Under the pieces are notes generated by a model, which was given only the letters and a program-made list of their open reading frames with translations, was not told the origin of the DNA and searched no databases. Positions 1 to 10,570 of a DNA stretch of 64,000 nt are shown here, piece after piece; position 1 is the stretch's first letter, and each line of letters starts with the position of its first letter. Source of the DNA: Romanomermis culicivorax. Its lineage: Eukaryota > Nematoda > Enoplea > Mermithida > Mermithidae. Position numbers and translations under genes: made by a program. The DNA lies in assembly GCA_963922205.1 (NCBI GenBank), contig CAWUHX010000034.1, positions 434,001 through 498,000 on the forward strand. Reading direction: 5' to 3'.

Positions 1-214
1 TTGCAGCTGCAATAGTTTTTACCTTGAAATCCAAGCTGTACTTTCTATTTTCGTTACTTGTAACAGATTCATCTAAAAGACTTCATTTCACAGAAACTTT
101 GCAAAAAATCAATAGAAAACACTGCAAACCACTGCAGTCAAAATGGACTTTAAAATAAGCAACTAGCCCTACTCAGAAGTGCATCACATTTTTTCACAGC
201 AATTTTGGAATCAG
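1..214. other. Left flank, no gene seen
   Basis: AT-rich flank of the Polinton. No coding pattern or repeat is recognised. The last 14 bases (201-214) resemble the complement of the sequence just beyond the right end of the Polinton, so the true element end could lie up to 14 bases further left than the 215 boundary used here. Confidence 0.5.
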
Positions 215-1812
215 AGTAGTAAGTCCGGCCCATAAAGGTAGTATGGTTAAGCATATCCCTATCTTTTGTGTACTACCTATAATTTGTCATTTTTGGCCGA
301 TTTATAGGAAGTATGGTAAGCATATACAGTTCATTTTTTGTCGATTTATAGATAGTACGGTTAAGCATGCAGGTTCTGGAGTTACTGTAAGAGTAGAATT
401 ACAGTAATATTTCGATTAGGGTAATAGTAGAGTTGGGGTAATAGTCGTGTTACTGTTGGTGGAAAAGGAAAACCGATGTGTAACAAAAAATGGAAAAAGG
501 GAAATCAATGAGGAACAAAAAATGGAAAACAAAAATATACGTGGAAAAAATGGACATACAGTATGCATGTACTGTACAAAAAAGTAAGGCAAAAAATTGA
601 TCTGGAAAAAACTGGAAAAACAGTGCCCATGTAGTGCACAAAGGTGAGAAAGGTAAGGTAAAAAAACACCAAAAATCAATCTGGAAAAAGTGGACATGCG
701 GTGCATATAGTGTACAAAAGAAAAAAGGTAAGGCAATAAAACTTAAATCAATTTGGAAAAAGTGAACAAGGGAAAAGAGCACACCTAGTGGGCATAGAGA
801 GAGGACATGCAGAAAAGATTATACATAGATCTGAAAGACATGGTGTAGTGGACAAAGGAAAAAGAGCATGCCTAGTGGAAATAAAGAGAAGACCTACAGG
901 AAAATTGTTATTGATCTTAAAAGAGAACATTTTGCCAGCACTGAAAAAAAGTACCCGTGCTTGACAAAGGAAAAACACTACTGAATGAATTTTCAAAAAT
1001 CTAATGTGTTGTTTGCTTATATTACAAAATAATCTTATCTAACCCATAAGCGAGGACTACTGTAAGTTGCCTAGAAGAGGAATAGTAGAATTATGATAAT
1101 AATTGTGTTACTGTAAGTTGTACTGTATGGAAAAAGGAAAACCAATGTGGAACAAAAAATGAAAAAAGGAAGATCAATGTGGAATAAAAAAATCGAAAAG
1201 GACGATGTGAAACAAAAAAATTGACATACAGTATGCATGTACAGTACAAAAAGTAAGGGGATAAATCGTTCTGGAAAAACTGGAAATTCAGTGCACATGT
1301 AGTGTATAAAAGTGACAAAGGTAAGGTAAAAAACACCAAAATCGATCTGGAAAAAGGTGGACATACAGGGCATGTAGTGTACAAAGGAAAAAAGTGAACA
1401 AGGGAAAAGAGCACACATAGTTGGCATAGAGAAAGGACATGCAGAAGTGATTATACATAGATCTAAAAGAGAGCATGCAGTATGTGGACAATGGAAAAAG
1501 AGCACTCCTAGTGGACATAAAGAGAAGATCTACAGGAAAAACATTATTGATCTAAAAAGAGAACATTTTGCCAGCAGAGAAAAAGAGCACCTGTACTTGA
1601 CAAAGGAAAATGCCACAGAATGACTTTTCAAAAATCTAATGTAATTTTTTTGTTTATATTACAAGATAATTTTATCTAACCCATGACTGGGGACTACTCT
1701 AAGTTGCTTAGAAAAAAGACGTAAGAAGGTAATGTATGAAAAATAAAAATCGATCTAAAGAGAACATGTAGTGGGCAAAAAAAGAGCATATGTAGTGGAA
1801 AAGAGGAAAAAG
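215..1812 (+). repeat. Left terminal inverted repeat of the Polinton
   Basis: About 1.6 kb that matches the complement of 16,365-18,071 almost throughout; the first 150 bases agree at most positions. Inside it, a unit of about 650 bases occurs twice (roughly 380-1,035 and 1,036-1,715). Both units contain a segment starting ttttcaaaaatctaatgt followed by an aacccat...ggactact stretch. The pieces acataaagaga, gatctaaaagagaac and gtagtgga recur many times, giving a purine-rich strand. Open frames here are low-complexity Phe/Ser-rich artefacts. The point 1,504-1,511 is the empty counterpart of a miniature element inserted in the other repeat. Confidence 0.88.
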
Positions 1813-1968
1813 ATGCATATGGAAGTTAGCTCCACTGTATTCTGTGCTGCCTAACTATCCATGTTTTACTGTAATGAAATTTTGGTAATTATAAATAGCA
1901 TCTCTTGATGAAATAAAATCATTTTGAAAAAGTGTTCAAGTAAAAAAGTGGTTGGTTTTTCTTGAAAT

Positions 1969-2619
1969 ATGTCAGACCTTGATGAGTTTTATATATGGAA
2001 ACACCCATTTAACTGCTTAGTTTCTGCTCCAACAAAATCAGGAAAAACACAATTTGTTAAAAAACTTGTAATTTTTGTAAAAGAAATGATTCACCCTGCT
2101 CCTATAAAAATTTATTGGTGTTATTCAGAATGGCAAGAAGCTTACGATGAGTTAGTTCAAAATTGTTCTTACGTGGAATTTGTTCAAGGTTCACCTGACT
2201 TGAATGAACTACAAAAAATTAAAGATACACCTAAACTATTAATTATGGATGATATGATGCAGGAGATGAAGAATGATCAACATTTAACTCACCTTTTCAC
2301 TAAAGGTTCACATCACTGGAACCAATCAATTATACATATAGTTCAAAACACATTTTTTGATGGAATACTTACAAGTAGAATAAATGCTCAATGTTTGATT
2401 CTTTAAAAAAACCCTAGGGATAGATTACAAGTTGGCACACTGGCTCCACAGATTTTTCCATCTAGTTCAAACTATTTTATAGAAGCATATGAGGATGCTA
2501 GATGTATACCCTATGGTTATTTATTAATAGATCTTACACAGACATGTCCTGAAAAATATCAACTTCCATCTGAAATATTTCCTAACAATAATCATACGAT
2601 TTTATATACACCTAAATGA
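1969..2619 (+). pseudogene. Polinton DNA-packaging ATPase (FtsK/HerA type), one stop
   Basis: Family role: the motor that would translocate element DNA into the capsid. The start at 1969 gives a reading frame of 217 codons. Walker A is APTKSGKT at residues 20-27, and a Walker B-like LLIMDD sits at 90-95, followed by a QN pair (sensor position) near 125. A TAA at 2404-2406 (codon 146) interrupts the frame, but the same frame continues with NPRDR and a C-terminal region ending in LYTPK before TGA at 2617-2619. So the gene is full-length for the family with a single nonsense codon. It lies just inside the left inverted repeat, a usual place for this gene. Assignment is from motifs and context. 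Confidence 0.85.
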
Positions 2620-3193
2620 TTTGTCATTTTTACAAAAAACTTTTTGCAAATTGGTTGGATCTTATTATTTATCAATCCCAGGGTTTCGGATTCTTATAAA
2701 AAAGTGTAAGGTATAATATAATGTCAAGTATAAAAATGTATAAGATTGTCCAAGATCTTATGAATATTTGTAATAGACCATATAAACTACCTTACAGAAT
2801 TTTGCCATGACCATCCCATACCGTATACTTTATTATAATGATCTTATGTCATGCCTTATAGAATTTTATGACATGATGTTATCCTATACCTTACTCAATT
2901 TTACAATATTCTTTTCACCCTAGTAACTAAATTGATAAATTTTATTTCACGCAGGTATAACAACAAATAAAACAAATCTATGTAATCAACAATGAATAGA
3001 CTGATTAGATCACATTGCATGAAATCTCCGCGTAAAGACAAATAGTGAACATCAACAACAAAAAGTAAAGCGTTTAACAATAAAACAGAATTAACAGATT
3101 TTACAATGAATAAAATGAGGAATAGATCAAAAATTGCACAACTCACCCGTAAGTACTAATAATAAATCATTAATAGTGAAAGTAAAGCATTAA

Positions 3194-3351
3194 GGGTCAT
3201 TTATACTTGTCTTTTTTGATGGTCTGTTGGAAGCTACCCTTGGTCATTTTCTACAAAATCGCAGTTATCCTTTCCAATCAAAAGTGGATTTTCAGGCTGT
3301 TGGTGATCAATTCTATTGCGTTCCATTGAAAAAGGCAAGCATAAATGACCC
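3194..3351. mobile_element. Miniature inverted-repeat element, gggtcatttata family, copy 1
   Basis: Ends are gggtcatttatacttg on the left and caagcataaatgaccc on the right, near-perfect complements; the 158-bp element is largely palindromic. A second, longer copy lies at 50,438-50,663. Flanks contain aa/tt-rich bases but no clear duplication. The open frames crossing it are artefacts. Confidence 0.75.
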
Positions 3352-4118
3352 TTTATGATAAAACAAACCATTACTTCAAAAAAGTGGCGACGATTGCATA
3401 GAACTTGACAGTACACTCTGCTTTTGTAATTGAATGCGATGTCATTTTTTTTGTGAGTGTCTTTTCTTTATCCGAAAACTGTCCAGCATTGTGCTCAGCT
3501 GAAATTTACAAATGTTTCAACTTGTACAACTATTTTGGTAAACAAGAGTATAATTACCTCGTCAACGAAAATTTGTCTGAAAAATAGTATGATTATACAG
3601 GTTGAATGGCTGATACATGCATGAAAAAACCTTTCCATGAGAATTGTGCAGTGCTCAGATTTGTTACATGGTCCATACTTTGGTGTAGTGCACAGCATAA
3701 TGTTTTAAGAAAACAGACTCGATTAATTTTGAAGATAGGGAGGAAATAACTCAGCTTTGAACTTCTTCATCATTCTGAATCTACCATATTACAGTAAATA
3801 AGTGCCCAAGATGCTACTGTTTCAGATTAGCCCTGTGGGAAGAGCAAAAATTTTCAAATCTGTATTCTATGTACATATCAATTCCAGATGTTATTGTGCT
3901 TTGCATGCTAATAAATTTTACAATTCAGTTTCATTGTTGTCTTGTTTTCAGATGCATTGCATACCTTTCCTCTTCCTTGCTTGAAACAAGTTTTTTTGAA
4001 AGATCAAGTGATCCTCAAACCTGGTAAGGCAGAAGACCTTCTAACATGCTAAACCAGCATATTAAGCAACCTTCTGATTAATTAATGCAGATTTTCAGTA
4101 ACATGTGTACATTAGAAC

Positions 4119-4530
4119 CACGCATGCGCATGGGGGTATGTACCCCCTGTAAAAAGTTCCCTACCCCCAGCAGAATTTTTTGAAACTTAAAGTTTAGCAT
4201 CCAGGGCATTAAATTCATGCCAAAAGTGGTAAAAATCGGAAAATTTTCTGGCCCTTCATGCCATACTTATTCCAATATTATTTACTATTTCCTTTCAGAC
4301 CAAAAATGATGTGTACATAATCACATAAGATCGTTTTTCTTGAAATAAAGTCATCACTTCTGTTCGAAATTTAAAAAATGTTTTCATACCTGAAAAGTAT
4401 TGACATCAAAAGATGCGGCACATCAAAAAATGTGGTTTGCAGAACATTTTTTTGCTCACCCCCTCCTCTATCCCCCAGGCAAAAAAGTCCATGGACCCTC
4501 CCCCTCGAAAATTCTTGCCATGCATGTCTG
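4119..4530. mobile_element. Probable degenerate copy of the catacatgcaca family
   Basis: The segment from about 4430 to 4530 (tttttgctcacccc, tggaccctccccct, ttcttgcc, gcatgtctg) closely matches 28,085-28,185, the right half of a copy with proven ends. The left end is cacgcatgcgcatggg with C/G-rich tracts. The 8-bp flanks (attagaac, ttgtcaac) match poorly, so the boundaries are approximate. Confidence 0.5.
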
Positions 4531-4612
4531 TTGTCAACCCATATATATGCTGAAATGTAGATTCATCAACCTCTGTCTCTTTTTACCATAGAGAAATATA
4601 AACATTATTTAA

Positions 4613-5051
4613 TCATAAAACTTGCTTTCGTCCTCCATTAGCATTTGCTTGAGCTCCAAACGCATCAATAACATCTGCTGCCACATCGTGAAACATCCAA
4701 CGACTGATTTGTGCTCCATTTTCAGCATTCCGGATGCATTCTTGGTGCCGCGTGTAAAATGCATCAATCAAATCTAAAAATGCATAAAAGTGAATTTATT
4801 AATAAAACATGGATTATAGTGCACCAAAAATGTATTTACACTTGAGAATTTTGATGCCAGTAGGATCTTGATCTTCCAATGGTTTTCGAGTTTGACAGGT
4901 AGAATCTGTATATGTGCCTAAAATTTGATATTTGTATTTAGCCAGCAAGTCCCCATACATTTTGCAACCAATGGTTTTAATGAATTCCGCACCATTATAA
5001 CCTTTTTCTTTGTAAATGTCATTGACAATTGATGACAAAATGACGCCCTCG
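4613..5051 (-). CDS. Unknown gene, last two exons
   Basis: Two exons are visible. Exon A, 4840-5051, follows an acceptor tttccag and ends at donor AAGT|gtaaat. Exon B, 4613-4773, follows ttttag and ends in TGA. Codon phase agrees across the junction (212 and 161 nt). The joined protein end contains EGVILSSIV, YNGAEFIKTIGCKMYGDLLA, then LIDAFYTRHQECIRN, WMFHDVAADVIDAFGAQ and ends GGRKQVL. It looks like a soluble helical domain; no family is recognised. No upstream exon could be found; the sequence beyond is repeat. It could be the remnant of the transposase of the surrounding inserted block or of a captured host gene. Confidence is in the coding call, not in any function. Confidence 0.55.
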
Positions 5052-5191
5052 CTGGAAACATTTAACCATTTGAGCTGAATTATGAGATTGTGGGTAAAAT
5101 GTGCTCTTAATTTCTAGATCTTCCTTAGGCTTAACTTAGGATACAGCAGTTTTGCCAGACTTGAATTCACTGAAAAATAAGTTTGCCAGAC

Positions 5192-5860
5192 TTGAATTCA
5201 CTGAAAAATTGGACACATTTCATGCAGGGAAAAGATATTTGAAATATTTATTTTCCAATGCTATAGAATATCAGAACCTGAAATTTTCTTCTGGTGCTAA
5301 GAGCTGGGAATAATTATCAATATACAAGTCATGTAAAATACCTATTGCGCATTTTTGAGCTTCAAATCCTTTGAAAATTTTTTGATAAATAATTATGATT
5401 GATACTGCCTGCAGATATATCAGATTGAAAATTAAGGAAAAATGCTTCGTGCTGGGTTTCAATTCATTTATGATTTTTCACATTATTCTAGTGTGCAGTT
5501 ATAAGAGATCATTCTAATTAGTGCTTAAAGGTTCTATCTAATTATCAACATGTTATGGATAAATGTTTGATCCTGTGTTGTTTGTTGACAAATTTGACGA
5601 GAACTAACATTTTCTCGGTCATTTTCCCAAAATTTTTTTGCATCTTCACAAAAATTTCGACTTTTATGAGATTAAAACATTTTGAGTGTAGAAATTTTTT
5701 CCCATTAGAAGATCAAAATTCTTGGTTGCTTGCCTAGTTTTTGAATTATAGTTTGTCCGACTGAAAATTTATTAAATTCACTGAGAAATCAAACCTTCTG
5801 TCTGGAAATAAAAAGTAAAAAGATTCATTTTCCAGCATTCAAGATTATTTAAATCCAGAA
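5192..5860. other. AT-rich spacer, no gene seen
   Basis: Pieces such as ccagcattcaag, gaaaattttc and cggtgct(g/a)agcgcc (near 5280 and 5868) resemble decayed parts of the hairpin-rich repeat that follows. A short direct repeat, gccagacttgaattcactgaaaa, occurs at about 5153 and 5184. No coding pattern. Confidence 0.4.
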
Positions 5861-6912
5861 AAAATTTTCGGTGCTGAGCGCCAAACTAATTACTCTAGTC
5901 CAGTCATACTAATCTTTTCGTTCTGTCTCCAAAACTCAGAAAATTGGGTTTTAAATGCCTAAAACCGACGCAGATCGAATGAAATACAAAAAACTAGTTT
6001 GCGATGGTTTTTCCAATAAATTTAAGCAAATTTATCGATTTTAGCAAGCAACCAAAAATTTATCTGTGCAATCAAAATTTTTCCTCAAGTTACACATTAC
6101 AACCACCATTTTTTTCTCAAGCGTTTTGATGGACTTGAAAAAGTCAAAATCTTCCGGCGCTTCGCGCCAGTCATGGGTATAATCTTGACAATTTTTATCA
6201 GGCTGGCTGTTAGCATATCTACTTTGACTTACTAATTAATGCTCAACAGTTTCCATCAATCAAGTTAGCTAGCTCCTTTCCTTTTCTAATCGTTACAGTT
6301 CATTATGTCACCCAAATGTGAGATTTTTCATCAATTCTCTCAATTTTTCTCTCAATGCTTGGAGTTTTCAAACGTTTGCAACCTGAACTTTTGCGTTTAT
6401 TGAAGGTGGAAATTGATGACATCATTCTAGACTGCGATTTTAGAACTTCTGTTCATGAATATCTGTTGAAGAGATTTATTTTCCAGCATTTTAGAGTATA
6501 AAACCCGAAAATTTTTCTGGCGCTTCGCGCCGGAATGGGGAATTAATTACAGTTCATCAGTTTGATTTTAATTTATTTCTCAACGTTGTGAAGGTTCATT
6601 TTCCGGCGTTTTAGAAAGTGAAAATCAAAAAAAAATTTTCGGCGCTCTGTGCCGGACCAAGAGCAATAAAATTAGATGATTCTAATCAGAACCACCAAAA
6701 TCTCAATACAGTGGATATATTCCTGAGAACTCTATCATTAACATGTTTCACCTGCTCCTGTAGAACACCAATATATCCTTCATGAGCTCATTTTTAACTT
6801 TTAACTGAAATTTAACTGAAGAAAAAAAGTTTGGGTCCGGTTCTCATGTGGAAAAATCTTGGAGAAAAAACGGTGATTGCAACCTGGCCTGTGCAAAAAA
6901 AACCATGCCGAT

Positions 6913-7339
6913 CATACCTGTACTTGGGGGGTGGTTGGGGGGAGGGGGAACCCCCCAACTTGGCCAACCCTGTACCCAAAATCATTTCCCCCCAACCATA
7001 CCTGTAAGACCTCCGACCAGTTGGGGGGGGGGGGGGTAAATCCGAAATTTGGGGGGGGGGGTAGGAAAAAGTCGAAATTTTTCCCAAAAAAGGCCAAAAA
7101 ACATACACTTTTTTGAAAATTTTTTTACTTTTTTCTAAACTGGGAGGGAAATGATTTTGGGTATAGGGTTGGCCGAGTTGGGGGGTCCCCCCCCAAGTAC
7201 AGGTATGCCCCAACCCCCCCCCCCAATTTGGAAAAAAATTTTTTTCAAAAAAGTGTATGTTTTTTTTGGCCTTTTTGGGAAAATTTCGACTTTTTCCTAC
7301 CCCCCCCCCCCACAACTGGTCGGAGGTCTTACAGGTATG
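6913..7339. mobile_element. Miniature element, catacctgtaattgggg family, with nested copy
   Basis: The left end is catacctgtacttgggg and the right end cggaggtcttacaggtatg, complementary at the outer 10 bases. The flanking 8-mers are atgccgat and atgctgat, one mismatch. The same family at 23,790-24,098 has identical end structure. Extreme G and C tracts fill the arms. A reversed copy of the same family (6997-7207) sits inside it. Confidence 0.8.
6997..7207. mobile_element. Nested reversed copy of the same miniature family
   Basis: Begins catacctgtaagacc and ends aagtacaggtatg, the reverse of the outer element. Flanks are cccccaac on the left and ccccaacc on the right, which share the 7-mer ccccaac. 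The arms mirror those of the outer copy, so single-stranded DNA here could fold in several ways. Confidence 0.6.
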
Positions 7340-9180
7340 ATGCTGATCAGTGTTTTTTGTGTGCCAAAACATGGTTTTTGGCACAAAAAAATTTGGAATG
7401 GCACAAAAAATTTTGAGCGTTTGTGTCAATTGGCACTAAATTTTTGGCTGTTCAAACATTAAATTTCCTTGATTTTTAGATGATTTAGGGGCTTAAAATG
7501 CAAAAAAATTTTCAGCGCTTTGCACCGAATCAATGAATATAATATTTCCTATTCGTATATTTGACCCGAACGCAAACGATCTCTTTTCGAACAGTGTATT
7601 AGTGTCGTTGCAGCAAACTTTATAGGCTGTCAAGACTGATGAGTGAAAAAAAGAATTCTGAATATTCTCTCTTCATTCAGTCAGATTCGGATTTAAAACT
7701 GAAATTCTTACTTTTTGTGTTTGATTGATTCAAATAGAAAAGTCGATATATCGTTGATAATGGTACAACGTTTCGATCGAAAATTAACACTATTTTCGAC
7801 TTTACTTTCTCTATTCTTCACATGGTTGTTAAATATACATAACATAGATATTCGTTTGTACTTTGAAGTCGGAAATTGAATCAATTTGAACTTCCTGAAC
7901 AATTCTAGAGATCTATTTAGATTGTGTCAGAAATCCATTTCTTTTTCGGATTTCGTGAACTATTTTGCTGCACAGTTTTTTCTTTTCTGACTGGCATGGT
8001 TAGCTGAAAAATAGGTAGGGCAATGGGCACAATTTTTACAAAAAATTAATGCGTTAAACGTTAACTTTTTATCAAACTTTTGGCCTAAAACTTTTCCGCA
8101 GTTTTCAGTATGTCTCTAGTAAAAAAAAAATTTTTGTGCCATTGGCACAAATTTTTTTACCTCTTGTGTCAATTGGCACAAATGTCCGCGCACAAAAAAA
8201 CGCTGATGCCGATGTATATGCATAAAAAACAAAAATAACCCAAGGATTTTCAAAAGTCGAACTACAGTAAACGCAGTATAACCTCATAATTACTACTAGA
8301 GGAGCGGAATAAACATGCGCATCAGTCATTGGTGCAACTCAAAAAATTCGAATTGTTCCAATTCAGAAAAATGATCATTTTTTGTATCTGAAGTAACTTC
8401 AAATTTGTTAATGACAACTCAAAACTTTCAATTCGAATCTACTTAAAAATCAGTAATTATTCAACTAATTCAATTATTTTGAGTTACCCCAACACACTTG
8501 TCATACTTGAGTGAACTCATGAACTTTTTTTACAGTGCATGATACTGTTAATGAAGCGTGTAACATTACTCTTTTGCACGACATTATAGCATTGTAATGT
8601 ATAACATTACCGGTATAACATCTTATGTTATACAGGAAACCATAAGATCTATATTGACCTTATGATGACGTACGAGGATCCTATGCTATACAGGTAATCA
8701 TAAGATCTATGTTGATCTTATGACCATCTTATCATATACCGTGTACCGTTTTATGTCTTACCACAAAAAATATCCTGAAATTTACTGATAGCAAGCAGAG
8801 AATTAAAAAATGTGCTACAGCCTTTTCCATAATGACGTCTTTCATTAATTAGATACTTGTTTTTTGTGTGTAGAAAACTACTTGAAGCGGTAGCGCATAA
8901 GATCTATATAGACGTCACTTTTTCATACAATAATTTTTTCTATCATTAACAGTTTTTAACAGTATTTATCAACCTTTACAAAGCCTATCCTATAAAATAA
9001 TGCACACAAAATTTTTATCAAAAAAAAAATTATTGGTCTATATAAACCATATGTGCTACCATAGTCCACATAAGATCGGCGTATCCTCATATAAGCTTAT
9101 ATAAGCTTATGTTATACCTAATGTACTACGAGACCTTATACACTACCCTAAACTTGCTTATAAGTACTCGAAATCCTGGG
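7340..9180. other. Repeat-derived spacer and subterminal repeats
   Basis: No gene recognised. 7340-8200 continues the hairpin-rich repeat. 8340-8530 is a tract with several copies of aattc/caatt around ctcaaa. 8540-9180 holds the palindromic cataag/cttatg pieces belonging to the right end of the inserted block. Confidence 0.4.
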
Positions 9181-9816
9181 TATCCTATGGAGTAAATACT
9201 CATTTCTTAATGGTCTTACCATAATTCTTTTTATATCTGTTTTTATTGTATGGTTACAATATCTTTTCCAAATTTACCAAAATGAGGAAATTGTAAATGG
9301 TATGGATTCTACGATACCAAATACAAATAATTTTACAGCACAGGAATATTAATGGGAAAATTACAAATTGCACCTAACAGGCTTATGACACTTTGTAGAA
9401 AAAATTTTATAATGTCCTCAAAAATTTATGCATTTACACTCATGTTTCAGAATATATATTTTCAATCCTACTGTATTTTCTTGTTGTAGCCATACTAATA
9501 AATGTGAAAACTTGTAAATCACAGGTTCTAGGTTACGATACATTGATACTGTAGATTTGTTAAATAGTCAGAAAAAAATATTTTATGATGCATCATCAGT
9601 TTAGTTAAAATTTTCGAAAAGGTTGGTAGTTTTTCTATAATTTGCTGCTTGCTACTGTGATAATTATAATTACAATGTCTGCAGCATTTGGAGTTTTTGT
9701 CAGAACGGTACAAAATAAAGTGAGGTAAAAATTTTTATATCTATCCATCTACCAAGTTGAATATAATATTATTTTTTATTTGAGGTTAAATACTAACTAA
9801 CAAACAGAAACAAGAC
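9181..9816. other. AT-rich spacer inside the Polinton, no gene seen
   Basis: Sequence between the right end of the inserted block and the first right-hand Polinton gene. Stop codons are frequent in all frames, and I find no polymerase-like motif. It may include unrecognisable remains of Polinton coding sequence. Confidence 0.35.
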
Positions 9817-10064
9817 ATGACTGATTTGTTTTGGACTCCCTTTTCACCCAAAGCCAACACCTTTTACAAGGACATAGCTAAGGCTTGCAATCATTTATGT
9901 CATGAAGTTGGATTACCTGATGTAAAAAAGTTACACAGTTTTGGTGTTTTGCTAAACTATTACTAGTGGAATCTGATATGATCGAACCTCCTTCTATTTT
10001 TGTAGAAGATCTTTTCTTAAAGTTAGATACAAATCATAAATTGGATTTTTATGAATATGAATAA
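9817..10064 (+). pseudogene. Short Polinton-borne gene of unknown function, frameshifted
   Basis: An ATG at 9817 opens with MTDLFWTPFSPKANTFYK and a helical stretch containing HLCHEVGLPDVKK. Near 9945 the frame is lost, and the next frame continues with VESDMIEPPSIFVEDLFLKL to a TAA at 10,062-10,064. The total would be about 82 residues, acidic at the C-terminus. The family is not recognised. The codon pattern and position between Polinton genes argue that it belongs to the element. Confidence 0.5.
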
Positions 10065-10216
10065 TTTGTGTGCTTTTTCTAGACATGAAGAGTTGAATGT
10101 TATTATACAAAATGAAGCCACACTACTGTTTTAATGTAACACTGTAATTGATTTAATTTTTATTTAGCATGTTGTCATTATTGTAATATTTTCTTCTACT
10201 GTATGGTCTGTTTTGT

Positions 10217-10569
10217 ATGGCTTCTAGATTAAACAAACATATTCACAAGCTCAATGTGTTGAGAAATTCAAATTGTATTCAAAGATGTGTTTTTCTTCAA
10301 CATTCTTCCCCCGATTTGATCTGCTGTATATGCTAAATCTGTTTAAACATATTCAAGGGTAATATTCCCATAAATTTCAAGTTGAAAAAGAAATTGGCGA
10401 AACATAAATTATTGCTTAGAGCTTTAGCTACTAGACAAAAAAAAACTAGAAAAAAGATTTACGAACTAAATGTGCAAGAATTGTTGAAAGTGGTGGAGCA
10501 TTTTTACCTCTGGTATTACCAGCTTTATTATCTACACTAACAACTTTTGTTACAGAGAAATTATTATAG
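10217..10569 (+). pseudogene. Small Polinton protein, Lys-rich with hydrophobic C-terminus, broken
   Basis: An ATG at 10,217 leads through a region with HSSPDLICCIC, then NIPINFKLKKKLAKHK and a basic stretch. After a frame change the sequence reads SGGAFLPLVLPALLSTLTTF and ends at TAG 10,567-10,569. From memory, this arrangement (helical N-terminus, KGNIP..KLKKK motif, Gly-then-hydrophobic tail of about 25 residues) matches a short protein often found next to the integrase in animal Polintons. Its role is unknown; a core or membrane-active part is a guess. There is one in-frame stop and at least one frameshift. Confidence 0.6.
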
Positions 10570-10570
10570 A

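Larger units (their letters stand above)
5860..8170. repeat. Hairpin-rich dispersed repeat, copy A
   Basis: Shares long blocks with 34,640-36,940 and 60,240-62,050: gttagcatatctac, then ctcaatttttctctcaa, cgtttgcaa..gaacttttgcgttta, and atcagtttgattttaattt. GC-rich hairpins stand at 6156-6168, 6519-6531 and 6640-6654, and a decayed one near 7512. The right part continues past a nested miniature element into a tract rich in ggcaca, where 'cattggcacaaa' recurs. No protein is encoded in any reading I tried. It may be a large non-autonomous element; its ends are not defined. Confidence 0.6.
2677..9180. mobile_element. 6.5-kb block with imperfect inverted ends inserted in the Polinton
   Basis: The block starts cccagggtttcgg and ends with cgaaatcctggg, a near-complement, and the similarity continues for about 35 bases with gaps. 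Next to both ends are many short palindromic pieces built on cataagatct...cttatg (for example 8641-8664 and 8699-8722 on the right, and gatcttatg pieces at 2750-2880 on the left), as in subterminal repeats of DNA transposons. Flanks are tttatcaat on the left and tatcctat on the right; no convincing target duplication. Nothing inside resembles Polinton genes. It contains an unknown two-exon gene (4613-5051, - strand), two small inverted-repeat elements and a long copy of the hairpin-rich repeat. Superfamily unknown. Confidence 0.55.

Noticed and set aside
416-1518. Several - strand open frames of 76-144 codons in the left inverted repeat
   Set aside because: Phe/Ser/Leu-rich, overlapping in different frames, and repeated with the 650-bp internal units; typical of purine-biased repeats.
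6812-7462. Long open frames on both strands (up to 205 codons)
   Set aside because: They run through poly-G/C arms of nested miniature elements; Pro/Gly/Phe-rich on both strands.
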